Assembly: GCF_002901445.1 (NCBI RefSeq)
Contig: NZ_PPPD01000002.1
Location: forward strand, 62,001-126,000
DNA length: 64,000 nucleotides
Reading direction: 5' to 3'
From: Deinococcus koreensis
GTDB taxonomy: Bacteria > Deinococcota > Deinococci > Deinococcales > Deinococcaceae
Shown here: piece by piece, positions 24,982 to 33,359 of the stretch
Layout of the letters: the number at the start of each line of letters is the position of its first letter
Position numbering within the stretch: the stretch's first letter is position 1
Translations under genes and position numbers: made by a program
Notes under the pieces: generated by a model
Databases searched by the model: none
What the model saw: only the letters and a program-made list of their open reading frames with translations
What the model was told of the DNA's origin: nothing

Positions 24982-26565
24982 ATGCTTATACGTATCTGTC
25001 TGTTGCTGATGCTGGTGCTGGGGCTCTCAGCCGCCCAGGCCCAGACCAATCCAGCGGTGGCGTTCCCGGAGACGAAGAGCGTGGCGATCAACTCCTCGGT
25101 CTGTGAGCAGAAGCGCCGGGCCAGCCTGGGCGACAACACCAACATCATCAGCCCCGGCGGCACCATCCAGAACATCACCGTGACCTACAACGCCCTGCCC
25201 TGCCCGACGACCTGGCTGGCACAGATGACTGGGGCGATCTCCACGTCGCAGCTGCCCAAATACATCAGTGCCCTGGCCTTCGCGGTCTGGTTCCTGGGCA
25301 TCATCTGGAGTGGGATCCGCATCGCCAACGGAAGCGAAAAGAGCGACGGCCGCGAACTGTTCGCCCGCCTGTTGATCTCGGGCTGGCTGGTCTTCGGCTC
25401 ATCGACCTTCAGCAGCCTGCCCAGCGAGCCGAAATTCACCGGCAACATGGGCGAGTTCGTGCGGGCCAGCTGGGTCGAGGCCTACAAGTGGGGTGACGCG
25501 ACCTTCGCCACCCCGGCGATGGAGCGCGCGGCCAAGGAGACCAAGAACCTCGGCGATCACATCACCAAGCTGGTCATGCTCTACGGCAGCCTGCAGGTCG
25601 TCTCGGAGGCGGCCAAGGGCGGGGTGGAGGGTGCCAAGGTCGGCACCGTGGCGGGCAATCCGCTGGCGGGCGGCCTGATCGGCATGCTCTTCGGCGGCGC
25701 GCAGGGGATCGCCAACGCCGCGACGGTCACCTCGCAGGTCGGGATTCTGGCCATGAACATGGCGATGCCGATCCTGATCACCTATTACCTGATCATCATG
25801 GGCACCGGGCTGGCCACCGTGATCGCCTCGCTGCTCATTCCGCTGGTGGGCGCCATGTTCATCTTCTCGACCAACCTGGGCATGCAGTACGTGGAAACCT
25901 GGTTCAAGACCGTGGCCTCCGCCGTGCTGATGATGGCCTTCATGCCCATCGTGTTCGCGGGATCGATGGAACTGGGCTTCGTCGAGCCCGCGCGCAACTT
26001 CGACGTTGCCACGACCCGCACCGAACGCAGCCTCCAGACGGATTTCGACAACCTGACCCGGCTGGAGGACGAGGGCAAGATCAACTGGACGGAGGAGCTG
26101 GCCCGCAAGGCCGTCAACATCGTCAACGCCACAGTGAACAAGGTCGATTTCGTCGGCTTCCTGAACGCCATGGTCACCTCGCTGATCCTGATGGTCTTCA
26201 GTCTGATGGCCGGGGTCTATCTGCTGCGGATCGCCCAGAACTGGATCATCGAATTCCTGAGTGGGGTCGCGGCGGCGGTAGCGGGCGGCGGGGGTGGCGT
26301 GCCGAAAATGGGCCTGGGCGGCGTGGGCTCCAGCGTGAGCGCCGTGAGTTCCGGGGTCAGGTCGGCGGCGTCCCTGAAAGCCGGAAACATGAGCATGGGC
26401 GCCAGCGCCACCAAGAGCGCGCCCACCAACAGTCCGACCATGGCCAGTGCCGGCAGCACGCAGCTGGCAGGATCAAACACCGTGGTCTCCGCCAAGGGCC
26501 TGGGCAGTGGCGGCCGGGCCAGCAACAGCGGGCCGTCGGGCAGTGTGCCCAAGGTCAAGGCCTGA
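24982..26565 (+). CDS. virB6: VirB6/TrbL-like polytopic membrane protein
   Basis: 527 residues, AAAGGAG before the ATG. A signal-like first helix (ending AAQAQ) and a periplasmic stretch with two cysteines are followed by at least five membrane helices (about 92-110, 122-138, 228-300 in several passes, 310-330, 395-415), and a Gly/Ser-rich cytoplasmic tail (about 435-527). This is the TrbL/VirB6 pattern, the inner-membrane channel scaffold. It lies right before the coupling-protein gene (six bases between stop and start). The Gly/Ser tail may contact cytoplasmic ATPases, which is speculation. Confidence 0.8.
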   Translation: MLIRICLLLMLVLGLSAAQAQTNPAVAFPETKSVAINSSVCEQKRRASLGDNTNIISPGGTIQNITVTYNALPCPTTWLAQMTGAISTSQLPKYISALAFAVWFLGIIWSGIRIANGSEKSDGRELFARLLISGWLVFGSSTFSSLPSEPKFTGNMGEFVRASWVEAYKWGDATFATPAMERAAKETKNLGDHITKLVMLYGSLQVVSEAAKGGVEGAKVGTVAGNPLAGGLIGMLFGGAQGIANAATVTSQVGILAMNMAMPILITYYLIIMGTGLATVIASLLIPLVGAMFIFSTNLGMQYVETWFKTVASAVLMMAFMPIVFAGSMELGFVEPARNFDVATTRTERSLQTDFDNLTRLEDEGKINWTEELARKAVNIVNATVNKVDFVGFLNAMVTSLILMVFSLMAGVYLLRIAQNWIIEFLSGVAAAVAGGGGGVPKMGLGGVGSSVSAVSSGVRSAASLKAGNMSMGASATKSAPTNSPTMASAGSTQLAGSNTVVSAKGLGSGGRASNSGPSGSVPKVKA

Positions 26566-26571
26566 TCCTCC

Positions 26572-28911
26572 ATGCGCACTCACCGCATCCTTCTGGCTTT
26601 CCTGGCCTGGGCGGCCGCCCTGGGCGTGCTCGTCAGCCTGGCCTGGCTGGGCTCGGTGGCCTGGCAGCAGCTGCTCGACGCCGGTCAGGCTTTGGCGAAC
26701 CGGGGCTGGGCCCGGGCCATCCGCGTGTCGCCCGAGCTGGGCATCTTCGTGCCGCGCTGCCTGATCGATACGGCGTGTGGGGAGGTGCTGCTGCGGGTCT
26801 GGGGCCGCTCGATTCCGCAGTGGCAGCTGTACATTCCCTTCGCGCCCCTGGTGGTCTGGATCGTCCTGGGCATCACCGAGCGCTTTGGCGGCAAGTTCCA
26901 GGATCCCGGACAGGGGCGCTGGGCCGAGACCAAAGACCTGGGCAGCTACCTGAAAGACTCGCCCCGCCAGCCCCGGCGCATCGGCTACATGGGTCTCGTC
27001 GGCAAGGGCGTGCTGCGGCTGCCTGAGAATGCGCGCTGCGCGCACACCCTGATCATCGGCGGTACAGGCGCGGGCAAGACCACCCGCTACCTGAATCCCA
27101 ACCTGCTGCTGGACGCCAGAGACGGCCTGAGCGCCGTGGTGTTCGATCTCAAATACCCCGATCCACGCAGCGGCTTCCTGGAAACCATCAACTTTTTCCG
27201 GGCCTGGGGTCGTCGGGTCTATGCCTTCACCCCCTTCGACCCGGACAGCGCCCGATTGCCGCTGCTGGACGGCGTGAAAACCTTCCAGCACGCCTTCGAG
27301 ATCGCCGAGATCTTCCGGCCCACCGGCCAGCAGGACGGCGCCGTGTTCTACCGCAACAACGAACGTCAACTGCTCGCGGGCCTGATTCTGGGCGTCTCGA
27401 TCGACGGCCAGCCGACCATGCGGCGGGTCTACGAACTGCTGAGCCAGGGCGCCGATCCCCTGCGCGCCTACGTCAACGAGCGCCCCGCCGTGCGCGAGGT
27501 GCTGGCTGCCCTGCTGGGCCTCAAGACCGACGTGCTGGCCGGCATCTGTACCGGGCTGGCCGGCGACTTGCAGCTGTTTCTCCATCCCTACCTGAACCGC
27601 GCCACCAGCGCCGGGCCGGGCCACCTGCTCGATCTGCGCCGGCTGTGCCTGGAGCCCGGCTTCCTGTATATCGGCGTGCCGCAGGAAGAATTGCAGGGCG
27701 GCAAGGGCCAGGTATTGTTGAGGCTGTTCAAAAAGCTGCTCGACCAGGCCATTCTGGAGGTGGCGGGTGAGCACGGTGGCCGCCTGCCCGTGCACCTGTC
27801 GGTGTACCTCGATGAATTTCCCTCCTTCGGGCCGCTGCCCAACATCGCCGAGAACCTGGCGACCATGAGGTCGCGCCGGGTGGCCTACCACATCGCCCTG
27901 CAGAACCGCGCCCAGGGCGAGGCCGTGTACGGCCGCGACGAGTTCCGCGCCATGATCAACAACAACTTCGCCCAGATGGTGATCTTTCCGCGCTCGCTGC
28001 GCCTGGAGGACGCCCAGTTCTTCTCCGAGAGCTTCGGCGAGGTCACCGTGCGGGAGGAGAGCCACAGCGTCAACCAGGAGCCGGGCCTCTTCGGCATCAT
28101 GGGCCGCAGCCGCCAGAGCCGGTCGTTCAAGGAGGTGGCGCGGCGCCTGCTGACAGCCGAGGCCATGCGTACCTTCCCGGACGGCTCGGCGGTGGTCGAA
28201 CTGGTGGGCACTCCGCCGGTGATCGTGCGGATGCCGCGCCTGGACGAACGGGACAGCCCGCTGCGTCAGGTCTACCGCAGGATCCAAAGCCGCTTTGCCA
28301 TTCCCCAGCTGCGCCGGCCCGACGCCGCGCTCCCCGAGGAGCCCCGTCACGCCGTGAGCGCGGTGTCCGCCGAACCCCCCCGCAATCCCCTGGCCGAGAC
28401 CTTCAGGGTCTGGGTGGGCGACCTCCTTCAGGGCGGCGTACCGCTGGCGCTGGCGCTGGACGACCAGGGCAAACCCCTGGAGTTGATCCTGCAGACGGGG
28501 GATCTGGACGGCTTGCCCGTGGAGGCTGCCGCCTGGGCAGATAAGGGCTGGGTACAGACGGGTACCCACACCCTGACGGTCACCCGGCTGGGCCTGAGCC
28601 GTGTCGAACGGCTCTGGAAGGCCCTGTGCGAGCAGCAGGCCCGCCTGCCGGCCCTGCGCTGGGCGGCCGATCACGCCGCTCTGCTGGAAGGTCATCCACG
28701 GGCGAAGAATTCGGCACAGTCCCCATTGGGCCGCTGGACACCGGGCTCCGTCTGGCTGCCGCTGGATGTGGCCCTGGATGTGCTGGAGGCGGCGTCGGTG
28801 GACTGGCAGGATATAGAGCTTGCTGGACGATCTGTGTCCCTGGTCGAGGTGCGCTGGGCGGCGCAGGATGCGGTAGTGCTGGAGACTTCCCAGGTCATGG
28901 CGTCCGCCTGA
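26572..28911 (+). CDS. virD4: T4SS coupling protein (VirD4/TraG)
   Basis: 779 residues. Two N-terminal membrane helices (about 5-30 and 82-100) precede the ATPase: Walker A GGTGAGKTT at 163-171 (Lys169), a conserved LNPNLLLDARDGLSAVVFDLK stretch, and Walker B VYLDEFPSFG (Asp414/Glu415). The C-terminal about 230 residues are extra compared with TraG and carry no motif I know. The protein brings DNA or protein substrates to the channel. It closes the virB2-virD4 operon. A homologue that lacks both Walker motifs is encoded at 53656-55680. No relaxase gene accompanies it in the window. Confidence 0.92.
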   Translation: MRTHRILLAFLAWAAALGVLVSLAWLGSVAWQQLLDAGQALANRGWARAIRVSPELGIFVPRCLIDTACGEVLLRVWGRSIPQWQLYIPFAPLVVWIVLGITERFGGKFQDPGQGRWAETKDLGSYLKDSPRQPRRIGYMGLVGKGVLRLPENARCAHTLIIGGTGAGKTTRYLNPNLLLDARDGLSAVVFDLKYPDPRSGFLETINFFRAWGRRVYAFTPFDPDSARLPLLDGVKTFQHAFEIAEIFRPTGQQDGAVFYRNNERQLLAGLILGVSIDGQPTMRRVYELLSQGADPLRAYVNERPAVREVLAALLGLKTDVLAGICTGLAGDLQLFLHPYLNRATSAGPGHLLDLRRLCLEPGFLYIGVPQEELQGGKGQVLLRLFKKLLDQAILEVAGEHGGRLPVHLSVYLDEFPSFGPLPNIAENLATMRSRRVAYHIALQNRAQGEAVYGRDEFRAMINNNFAQMVIFPRSLRLEDAQFFSESFGEVTVREESHSVNQEPGLFGIMGRSRQSRSFKEVARRLLTAEAMRTFPDGSAVVELVGTPPVIVRMPRLDERDSPLRQVYRRIQSRFAIPQLRRPDAALPEEPRHAVSAVSAEPPRNPLAETFRVWVGDLLQGGVPLALALDDQGKPLELILQTGDLDGLPVEAAAWADKGWVQTGTHTLTVTRLGLSRVERLWKALCEQQARLPALRWAADHAALLEGHPRAKNSAQSPLGRWTPGSVWLPLDVALDVLEAASVDWQDIELAGRSVSLVEVRWAAQDAVVLETSQVMASA

Positions 28912-29251
28912 CCCACGAGAGCTCGCTTTCTTTTCCGGTGCAGACGCCGTGTTCTGGCTCTGCGCCGGCTTTCTCTGGCGCCAGATGCCCTGAATGCCTG
29001 AGCAAGGAATGCCGTCGCGCCTGAGTGTGAGTTCGCTGGAAGGGCTGAATCGGAAGACGGAAGACGACTCCAGGGGCTGACATGGATTCCCTCACTCTCG
29101 GCGTCTCTCGCGGGGATCGTGAGGGGTCGTCTGAGCCGCACACGCTGCAGCGACGCTGATGCCCTCGTGATCAGGCCCAGATTCCGGAGACCTCAGCCCC
29201 ACCAGCGGACAGAGAAAAGCCGCCATCCTGAGAGGAAAGCGACTTTTCGGG
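28912..29251. other. Convergent spacer after the T4SS operon
   Basis: No gene is seen. The high end carries a good minus-strand terminator (29207-29247). No equally clear terminator was found for the plus-strand coupling-protein gene. Confidence 0.5.
29207..29247 (-). terminator. Intrinsic terminator of the small coiled-coil membrane protein gene
   Basis: Read on the minus strand, AAAAGTCGC (29239-29247) pairs fully with GCGGCTTTT (29215-29223), allowing one G-U pair, and is followed by CTCTGT after the TTTT. It begins four bases after the stop codon. Confidence 0.65.
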
Positions 29252-29617
29252 TCAGTTCCGGCTGTTTTTCAGGCCGGTGAGATAGGTGACCCGGAGGCGG
29301 GCGACCTGATGGGCCTGGCGCATGCCCCAGGCCCGTTCAAAGAATTCCGCGCTGCGGCGAGCGCGGAATATCCGGGTGTCGAGATCGTCGAGCTCAACAT
29401 CACGGATCTCCTGTTCGAGGAGGTCAAGCTGGCCCTGGAGTAATTCACCCGCAGCGTCTTCACGCTCGCGGGCTTCTTCCAGACGGCGTTCAGCGCTCGC
29501 CTGCAGTGCATGCTGCCCCTGAAGGGCGGAGGCGAGGCTGTAAGCAATAAAACTCATAGCCAGAGTTGCGAAAAACCAGAATAATCCCATAGTTGAGCCG
29601 ATAAAAATCAAATTCAT
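29252..29617 (-). CDS. Small membrane protein with coiled coil
   Basis: 121 residues from the ATG at 29617 (AGGA upstream). One N-terminal membrane helix (about 5-30, FIGSTMGLFWFFATLAMSFI) is followed by a charged helical stretch (about 38-85, rich in Glu, Arg, Gln and Leu) that reads as a coiled coil, and a basic C-terminus. I do not recognise a family. It is divergent from the polytopic membrane protein gene at 29938 across 320 bases and ends convergent with the T4SS operon. It could be a membrane-anchored adaptor; nothing more can be said. Confidence 0.6.
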   Translation of the reverse strand: MNLIFIGSTMGLFWFFATLAMSFIAYSLASALQGQHALQASAERRLEEAREREDAAGELLQGQLDLLEQEIRDVELDDLDTRIFRARRSAEFFERAWGMRQAHQVARLRVTYLTGLKNSRN

Positions 29618-29937
29618 CGTCCTGCAATGTCGCCGGTTCCGAGGTAAGTTCTTCACTGCTTGGCCAGCGAGTTCCAGAGCACCGTTATTCAACAAGGGAG
29701 TTTGACCGCCGCCCTTGTCGAAGTTCAGTGCGAACGGGCTGGTCGGCGCTGATCCGGGTGGCGCGCTGGGGCCTGAATGCTCCCAGGACTGAAGGTATGA
29801 TCCTCTGGCCCCCAGCTGAGACTCTCGTACCCGGTCTGCGGGCGAAAACACCCTCGCACTGTAGATGGGCGGTCTATGTTGTCCCGATACGGCTCTCTGC
29901 CGTTGTCCTTTCTTCGCGTACCCGATACGCGTGATGT
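29618..29937. other. Divergent promoter region
   Basis: This 320-base spacer between two divergent membrane-protein genes must hold both promoters. It is less GC-rich near 29540-29700. No clear operator or small gene was seen. Confidence 0.4.
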
Positions 29938-31302
29938 ATGACAATTTCCTCTACCAGGCGCTGGCTGGCCATGGCCGGCGCCATCCTGATGCTCGCTGGC
30001 GTGTTTGCCAGCGGGCCTCTGTTCTGGATCATGACCAGGATTCTGGTTCAGCGGCAGTTCTCGGACGTGGATCTCGCCACAGCCGAAAACTGGGGTTCCG
30101 CGGCCAACCTGCTGGTGGCGATCGTCCTGGCTACGGCCAGGCGCCGGGGCTGGATGAGCTGGACGTCCACCTCCAGCATGATGGTGTTTCTGGTCGTCTA
30201 TGCCGTTCTGCTCGTCGGGGCGGCTGCTGGGCTGTTCGATGCCCGGTCATTTCTGGTGTTCGGCTCCGTCAGCCGGATCAGCTTTGTGCCCCTGACCGTC
30301 CTGGTGGCGGCGGAGGGCTTCGGACATGCGGGTCTGGCCGCCACCGTGGCCAGCCTGATGTTTCTGGCAGGCGCCGCCGCACTGCAACCGGTCGCCGCCG
30401 GGCTGGCCCAGTCTGATCCGGGCTTGGGGTACGCCGCCGGGGCCGCGACCACCGTCGCTGCAGTCGTCGGCACCCTGCTGGTGAAGCGTTTCGGGGTAGC
30501 GACCGGAACTGAAGGCGAGCACGCGGAGGGCGTTCCCACCCGGGCCGTGTTCGGCCTCCTGGTCGGGTGCTACCTGCTGCTGCAGGTGGGCTACTTTGCC
30601 CGCGACACCTTCGCGGTCTCCATCTGTGCCCTGATGGGTGTGGATGGTGACGGCATCGGCTGGTGGAGCAGCGCGTCCACCATCGGCGAAGCTGCTGTGG
30701 CTGTCGCGTTCCTGCTGTGGCCGCTGGCTTCCGCATCCTGGTCTGTCTGGCTGGCGTCCCGAGGTCACCGGCTGGCACACTGGGCCGCTCTGGGCGCCTT
30801 CGCGGCATTCTCGGCTGCCCTGGCGTTCACGGCGCTTGGTGCCGGGCATCAACCGGTTCCGCTCCTGTTCGGAGTGCGTGGGGTGGTCGAGGGACCTTCG
30901 GCGGCCCTGGTCGAACGGGTGGCGGAAGGTTACATCTACGCAGTGTTCGGACAGCTGAACCATGCGCAGTCACCGGCCCTGATCTTCGACGCCATCGCCC
31001 GCCTGATTCCGATCCTGGGCCGGGCCCTGCTCTACCTGGGCTGGTCTGTGCGGCAGGCCTACCTGGGAACGGCTGTCATCGGCGTGGCGGGCCTCCTGCT
31101 CGCCTATGCGGGCCGCTCCCACCTGGCGCACTTCTTCATTGAAGTGCTGGGTGGAGGGTTCCGAACCGTCCGTATACCACCTCAGGTGGTGAAGGGCAAC
31201 ATGTCCATCCCTGCCACCCAGCGGGCGTGGCTAAATCGCCGTGCGCGGCGCAGTGGCGTCCGGCAACACCCTGTTGCGATGACGCGGCAACGTACCAGAT
31301 AA
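29938..31302 (+). CDS. Polytopic membrane protein, possibly flippase-like
   Basis: 454 residues with about 11-12 hydrophobic helices spread from residue 8 to 395 and a basic tail of about 50 residues. The spacing of helices and the motif LVQRQFSDVDLATAENWGSA after the first helix recall polysaccharide flippases of the MOP superfamily, but no diagnostic motif is certain. It stands between the T4SS locus and the run of carbohydrate-binding lipoproteins, so a role in exporting or remodelling envelope glycans is possible. A clear intrinsic terminator follows. The function remains unassigned. Confidence 0.65.
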   Translation: MTISSTRRWLAMAGAILMLAGVFASGPLFWIMTRILVQRQFSDVDLATAENWGSAANLLVAIVLATARRRGWMSWTSTSSMMVFLVVYAVLLVGAAAGLFDARSFLVFGSVSRISFVPLTVLVAAEGFGHAGLAATVASLMFLAGAAALQPVAAGLAQSDPGLGYAAGAATTVAAVVGTLLVKRFGVATGTEGEHAEGVPTRAVFGLLVGCYLLLQVGYFARDTFAVSICALMGVDGDGIGWWSSASTIGEAAVAVAFLLWPLASASWSVWLASRGHRLAHWAALGAFAAFSAALAFTALGAGHQPVPLLFGVRGVVEGPSAALVERVAEGYIYAVFGQLNHAQSPALIFDAIARLIPILGRALLYLGWSVRQAYLGTAVIGVAGLLLAYAGRSHLAHFFIEVLGGGFRTVRIPPQVVKGNMSIPATQRAWLNRRARRSGVRQHPVAMTRQRTR

Positions 31303-31309
31303 GGAAGCG

Positions 31310-31346
31310 GGGGAGAGATCGGTCTACTGATCTCTCCCCTTCTCTT
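31310..31346 (+). terminator. Intrinsic terminator
   Basis: GGGGAGAGATC (31310-31320) and GATCTCTCCCC (31329-31339) form a perfect 11-bp stem with an eight-base loop, followed by TTCTCTT. It lies eight bases after the stop of the polytopic membrane protein gene. Confidence 0.8.
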
Positions 31347-31533
31347 GCGATGGTTCGGGGAGGCCAGGATGCCTGCAGCCTGGGGAGAGCCACGGGTGTG
31401 CCGCTTCCGGACTGGGCAGTCCGGGGCCTCGGCTCAACCTATGAGGTGTAGCCTCTGGGTTCTTCGCAGATTCACCGCTCGCCCAGTCGAGTCCACGAGC
31501 GGCGGTGTGCCGGAGCTGCAGTGCCGTCAACGG

Positions 31534-31572
31534 GCGCAGGGCCGGTAGGGAGCTCCCTCGCCGGCCCTGCGC
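31534..31572 (-). terminator. Hairpin downstream of the lipoprotein cluster
   Basis: GCGCAGGGCCGG (31534-31545) and CCGGCCCTGCGC (31561-31572) pair perfectly over a 15-base loop, 26 bases past the stop of the last minus-strand lipoprotein gene. It has no T-tract, so termination efficiency is uncertain. Confidence 0.45.
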
Positions 31573-31597
31573 TGTTCCATGGAAGAGCCTTTGACCC

Positions 31598-33232
31598 CTA
31601 CAGCCCCCTGGTGTTTCCGGGCAGTCCGTCCCAGTCGCGCATCTCGTTCCCGAAGGCCTCGCTGCCCATGATCACCGGCCAGCCCGTATTGCTGTTCAGG
31701 GTGAAGCCACTTTGCTTGTTGTTAAACCCCCTGGACTTGTAGATGTAATGCACCTGGTCGCCCCGGCCCAGCTTGAAGCCGTTGCCGTCCCCACTTTTGC
31801 CGGTGGGGTTGGGGAAGCCCAGAGGGCTCTTGCCGCCTTCGAAGGCCTCTGAGAAATACACGTAGTTCGACTCCTTGCTTTCCCAGAAGTCGAAGCCGTC
31901 GTCCGAATTGTTGTAGGCGTAGGAATCGATAATGGTGCTGCTGGAGACCACGTAGCCGTCCCCGTTGCCGCCCTGATCCGTCACGCCGTCCAGGGTGCCG
32001 TCGTAGCGCCGGTCGTTGTAGCTGTCGCGCGCCTCGGTGCTCACGACGCAGTTGTTTCTGGAATCATCGTTGGCCCGCACGAACGCGCGCCCGTTGGTGC
32101 TCAGGTAGCCGCTGGCCCGGCCGCTTCGCCCGGTGCGGGCGACCGACACCCGGTAGGCGGTGCCGCCGCTCCCCAGTTCTATCCCCACGTTGCGGGTATC
32201 GATGATCCTGACATTCGACAGGGTGCCGCCCTGCCCCATGCGTACCGCCATCAGGACGTCGCGGCCGTCGATGACGACATCCTCGCCAGGGGCACCCACC
32301 AGGGTCTTACCGCTCAGATCCACCGTGTCAGAGATGCGGTACGTTCCGCCCTTCAGCACGACCGTGTTCGACCTGCCCAGGGCCGCGCTGATGGCGTTGC
32401 CGTCGCCCGGCGAGATGGTCAGCCCGCTGCCCGGAATGCGGTCGACCCGGGCGTGGCAGTTGTGGGGATCGCCGAATTGTGAGGCGCGGGCATCGATCTC
32501 AGACCACATGGCGGCAGAGACGCCCCTGTAGGCCACATTTTTTGGTGTGGGTGCAGGTGCTGGAGCTGGTGCGGGTGTTGGCACCGGGGTAGGGACACTG
32601 CACTCCACGCGGGCGTTGGCCCAGTCCCCGTGGTCGTAGCCGATCCAGTTGCCTCCATCGCCGACCACCAAGCGCAGGGTTCTGGCGTCTGCCGGGATCG
32701 CCACGTCCACGGTCTGGGTGCTGCTCTTCTCGGTCATGACTCCGGAGTCGAACAGCCGTGCAGTTCCCGCGTAGACGGTGAAGGTCAGACTGCTGATCCC
32801 GCGGGCGTTGTACTTTCCGCCGACCCGGACACTGTCATCCACCCCGACGCTGGCCCTAAAGCGCGAGCAGCGGCCGTCGAGGACAAAGCTCAGTTCACTG
32901 TTGGCATGAACTCCCAGACCCTTGGTGAAGGAAACACCAGACAGACTCAACGGCGGTCCATCTCCCGCGGCATCGTCGCCGTTGGCCCGGTCGCGCTCAA
33001 CAGGGCCCCAGCCGTTGACCGGGGCGGGTGCCGAGTCCAGCTGATCGCTCAGGAAACCGCTTTTCAACGCCGGGGCGTCCTGCGCGGCCGCCTGCAGTGA
33101 CGGTGTGCCCGCACTGCTGCAGGCGCTCAGTGTCATCGAGAGCATCAAGCCCAGGCCTCCGGCGCACCAGGGCTGGTGGGCTGGAGTAGGACGGACACGA
33201 GGTAAGGGGTGGGTGGAACCGGATGGATTCAT
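31598..33232 (-). CDS. NPCBM lipoprotein with parallel beta-helix (pectate-lyase-like, PL9-type)
   Basis: 544 residues; ATG at 33232 after GGAGGTC. The lipobox LSAC (about residues 30-34) predicts a lipoprotein. Residues about 58-205 form an NPCBM-type carbohydrate-binding module (GFLSDQL, NGWGPVERDRANGDD, GLGVHANSEL, VGVDDSVR). After a Pro/Ala linker, residues about 225-544 form a right-handed parallel beta helix with repeated short strands and the segments NSDDGFDFWESKESNYV and GDGNGFKLGRGD, which recall family PL9 pectate lyases. It probably cuts an acidic polysaccharide at the cell surface; the substrate is inferred. It is the last of five related minus-strand genes. Confidence 0.78.
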   Translation of the reverse strand: MNPSGSTHPLPRVRPTPAHQPWCAGGLGLMLSMTLSACSSAGTPSLQAAAQDAPALKSGFLSDQLDSAPAPVNGWGPVERDRANGDDAAGDGPPLSLSGVSFTKGLGVHANSELSFVLDGRCSRFRASVGVDDSVRVGGKYNARGISSLTFTVYAGTARLFDSGVMTEKSSTQTVDVAIPADARTLRLVVGDGGNWIGYDHGDWANARVECSVPTPVPTPAPAPAPAPTPKNVAYRGVSAAMWSEIDARASQFGDPHNCHARVDRIPGSGLTISPGDGNAISAALGRSNTVVLKGGTYRISDTVDLSGKTLVGAPGEDVVIDGRDVLMAVRMGQGGTLSNVRIIDTRNVGIELGSGGTAYRVSVARTGRSGRASGYLSTNGRAFVRANDDSRNNCVVSTEARDSYNDRRYDGTLDGVTDQGGNGDGYVVSSSTIIDSYAYNNSDDGFDFWESKESNYVYFSEAFEGGKSPLGFPNPTGKSGDGNGFKLGRGDQVHYIYKSRGFNNKQSGFTLNSNTGWPVIMGSEAFGNEMRDWDGLPGNTRGL

Positions 33233-33359
33233 GGGCGACCTCCAGGACAGACGGCGGGGTGGCGAATTGAGGCAGCGTGAGGCGTCATGGGGGAGGGCAC
33301 CCAGGCGAGCCGACGACACCGCCCACCCCCGCCGCAGATCCGTACCGGGGCAAGCACAT

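Noticed and set aside
26473..28695. 740-codon minus-strand open frame opposite virD4
   Set aside because: Antisense shadow of the coupling-protein gene; same composition artefact.
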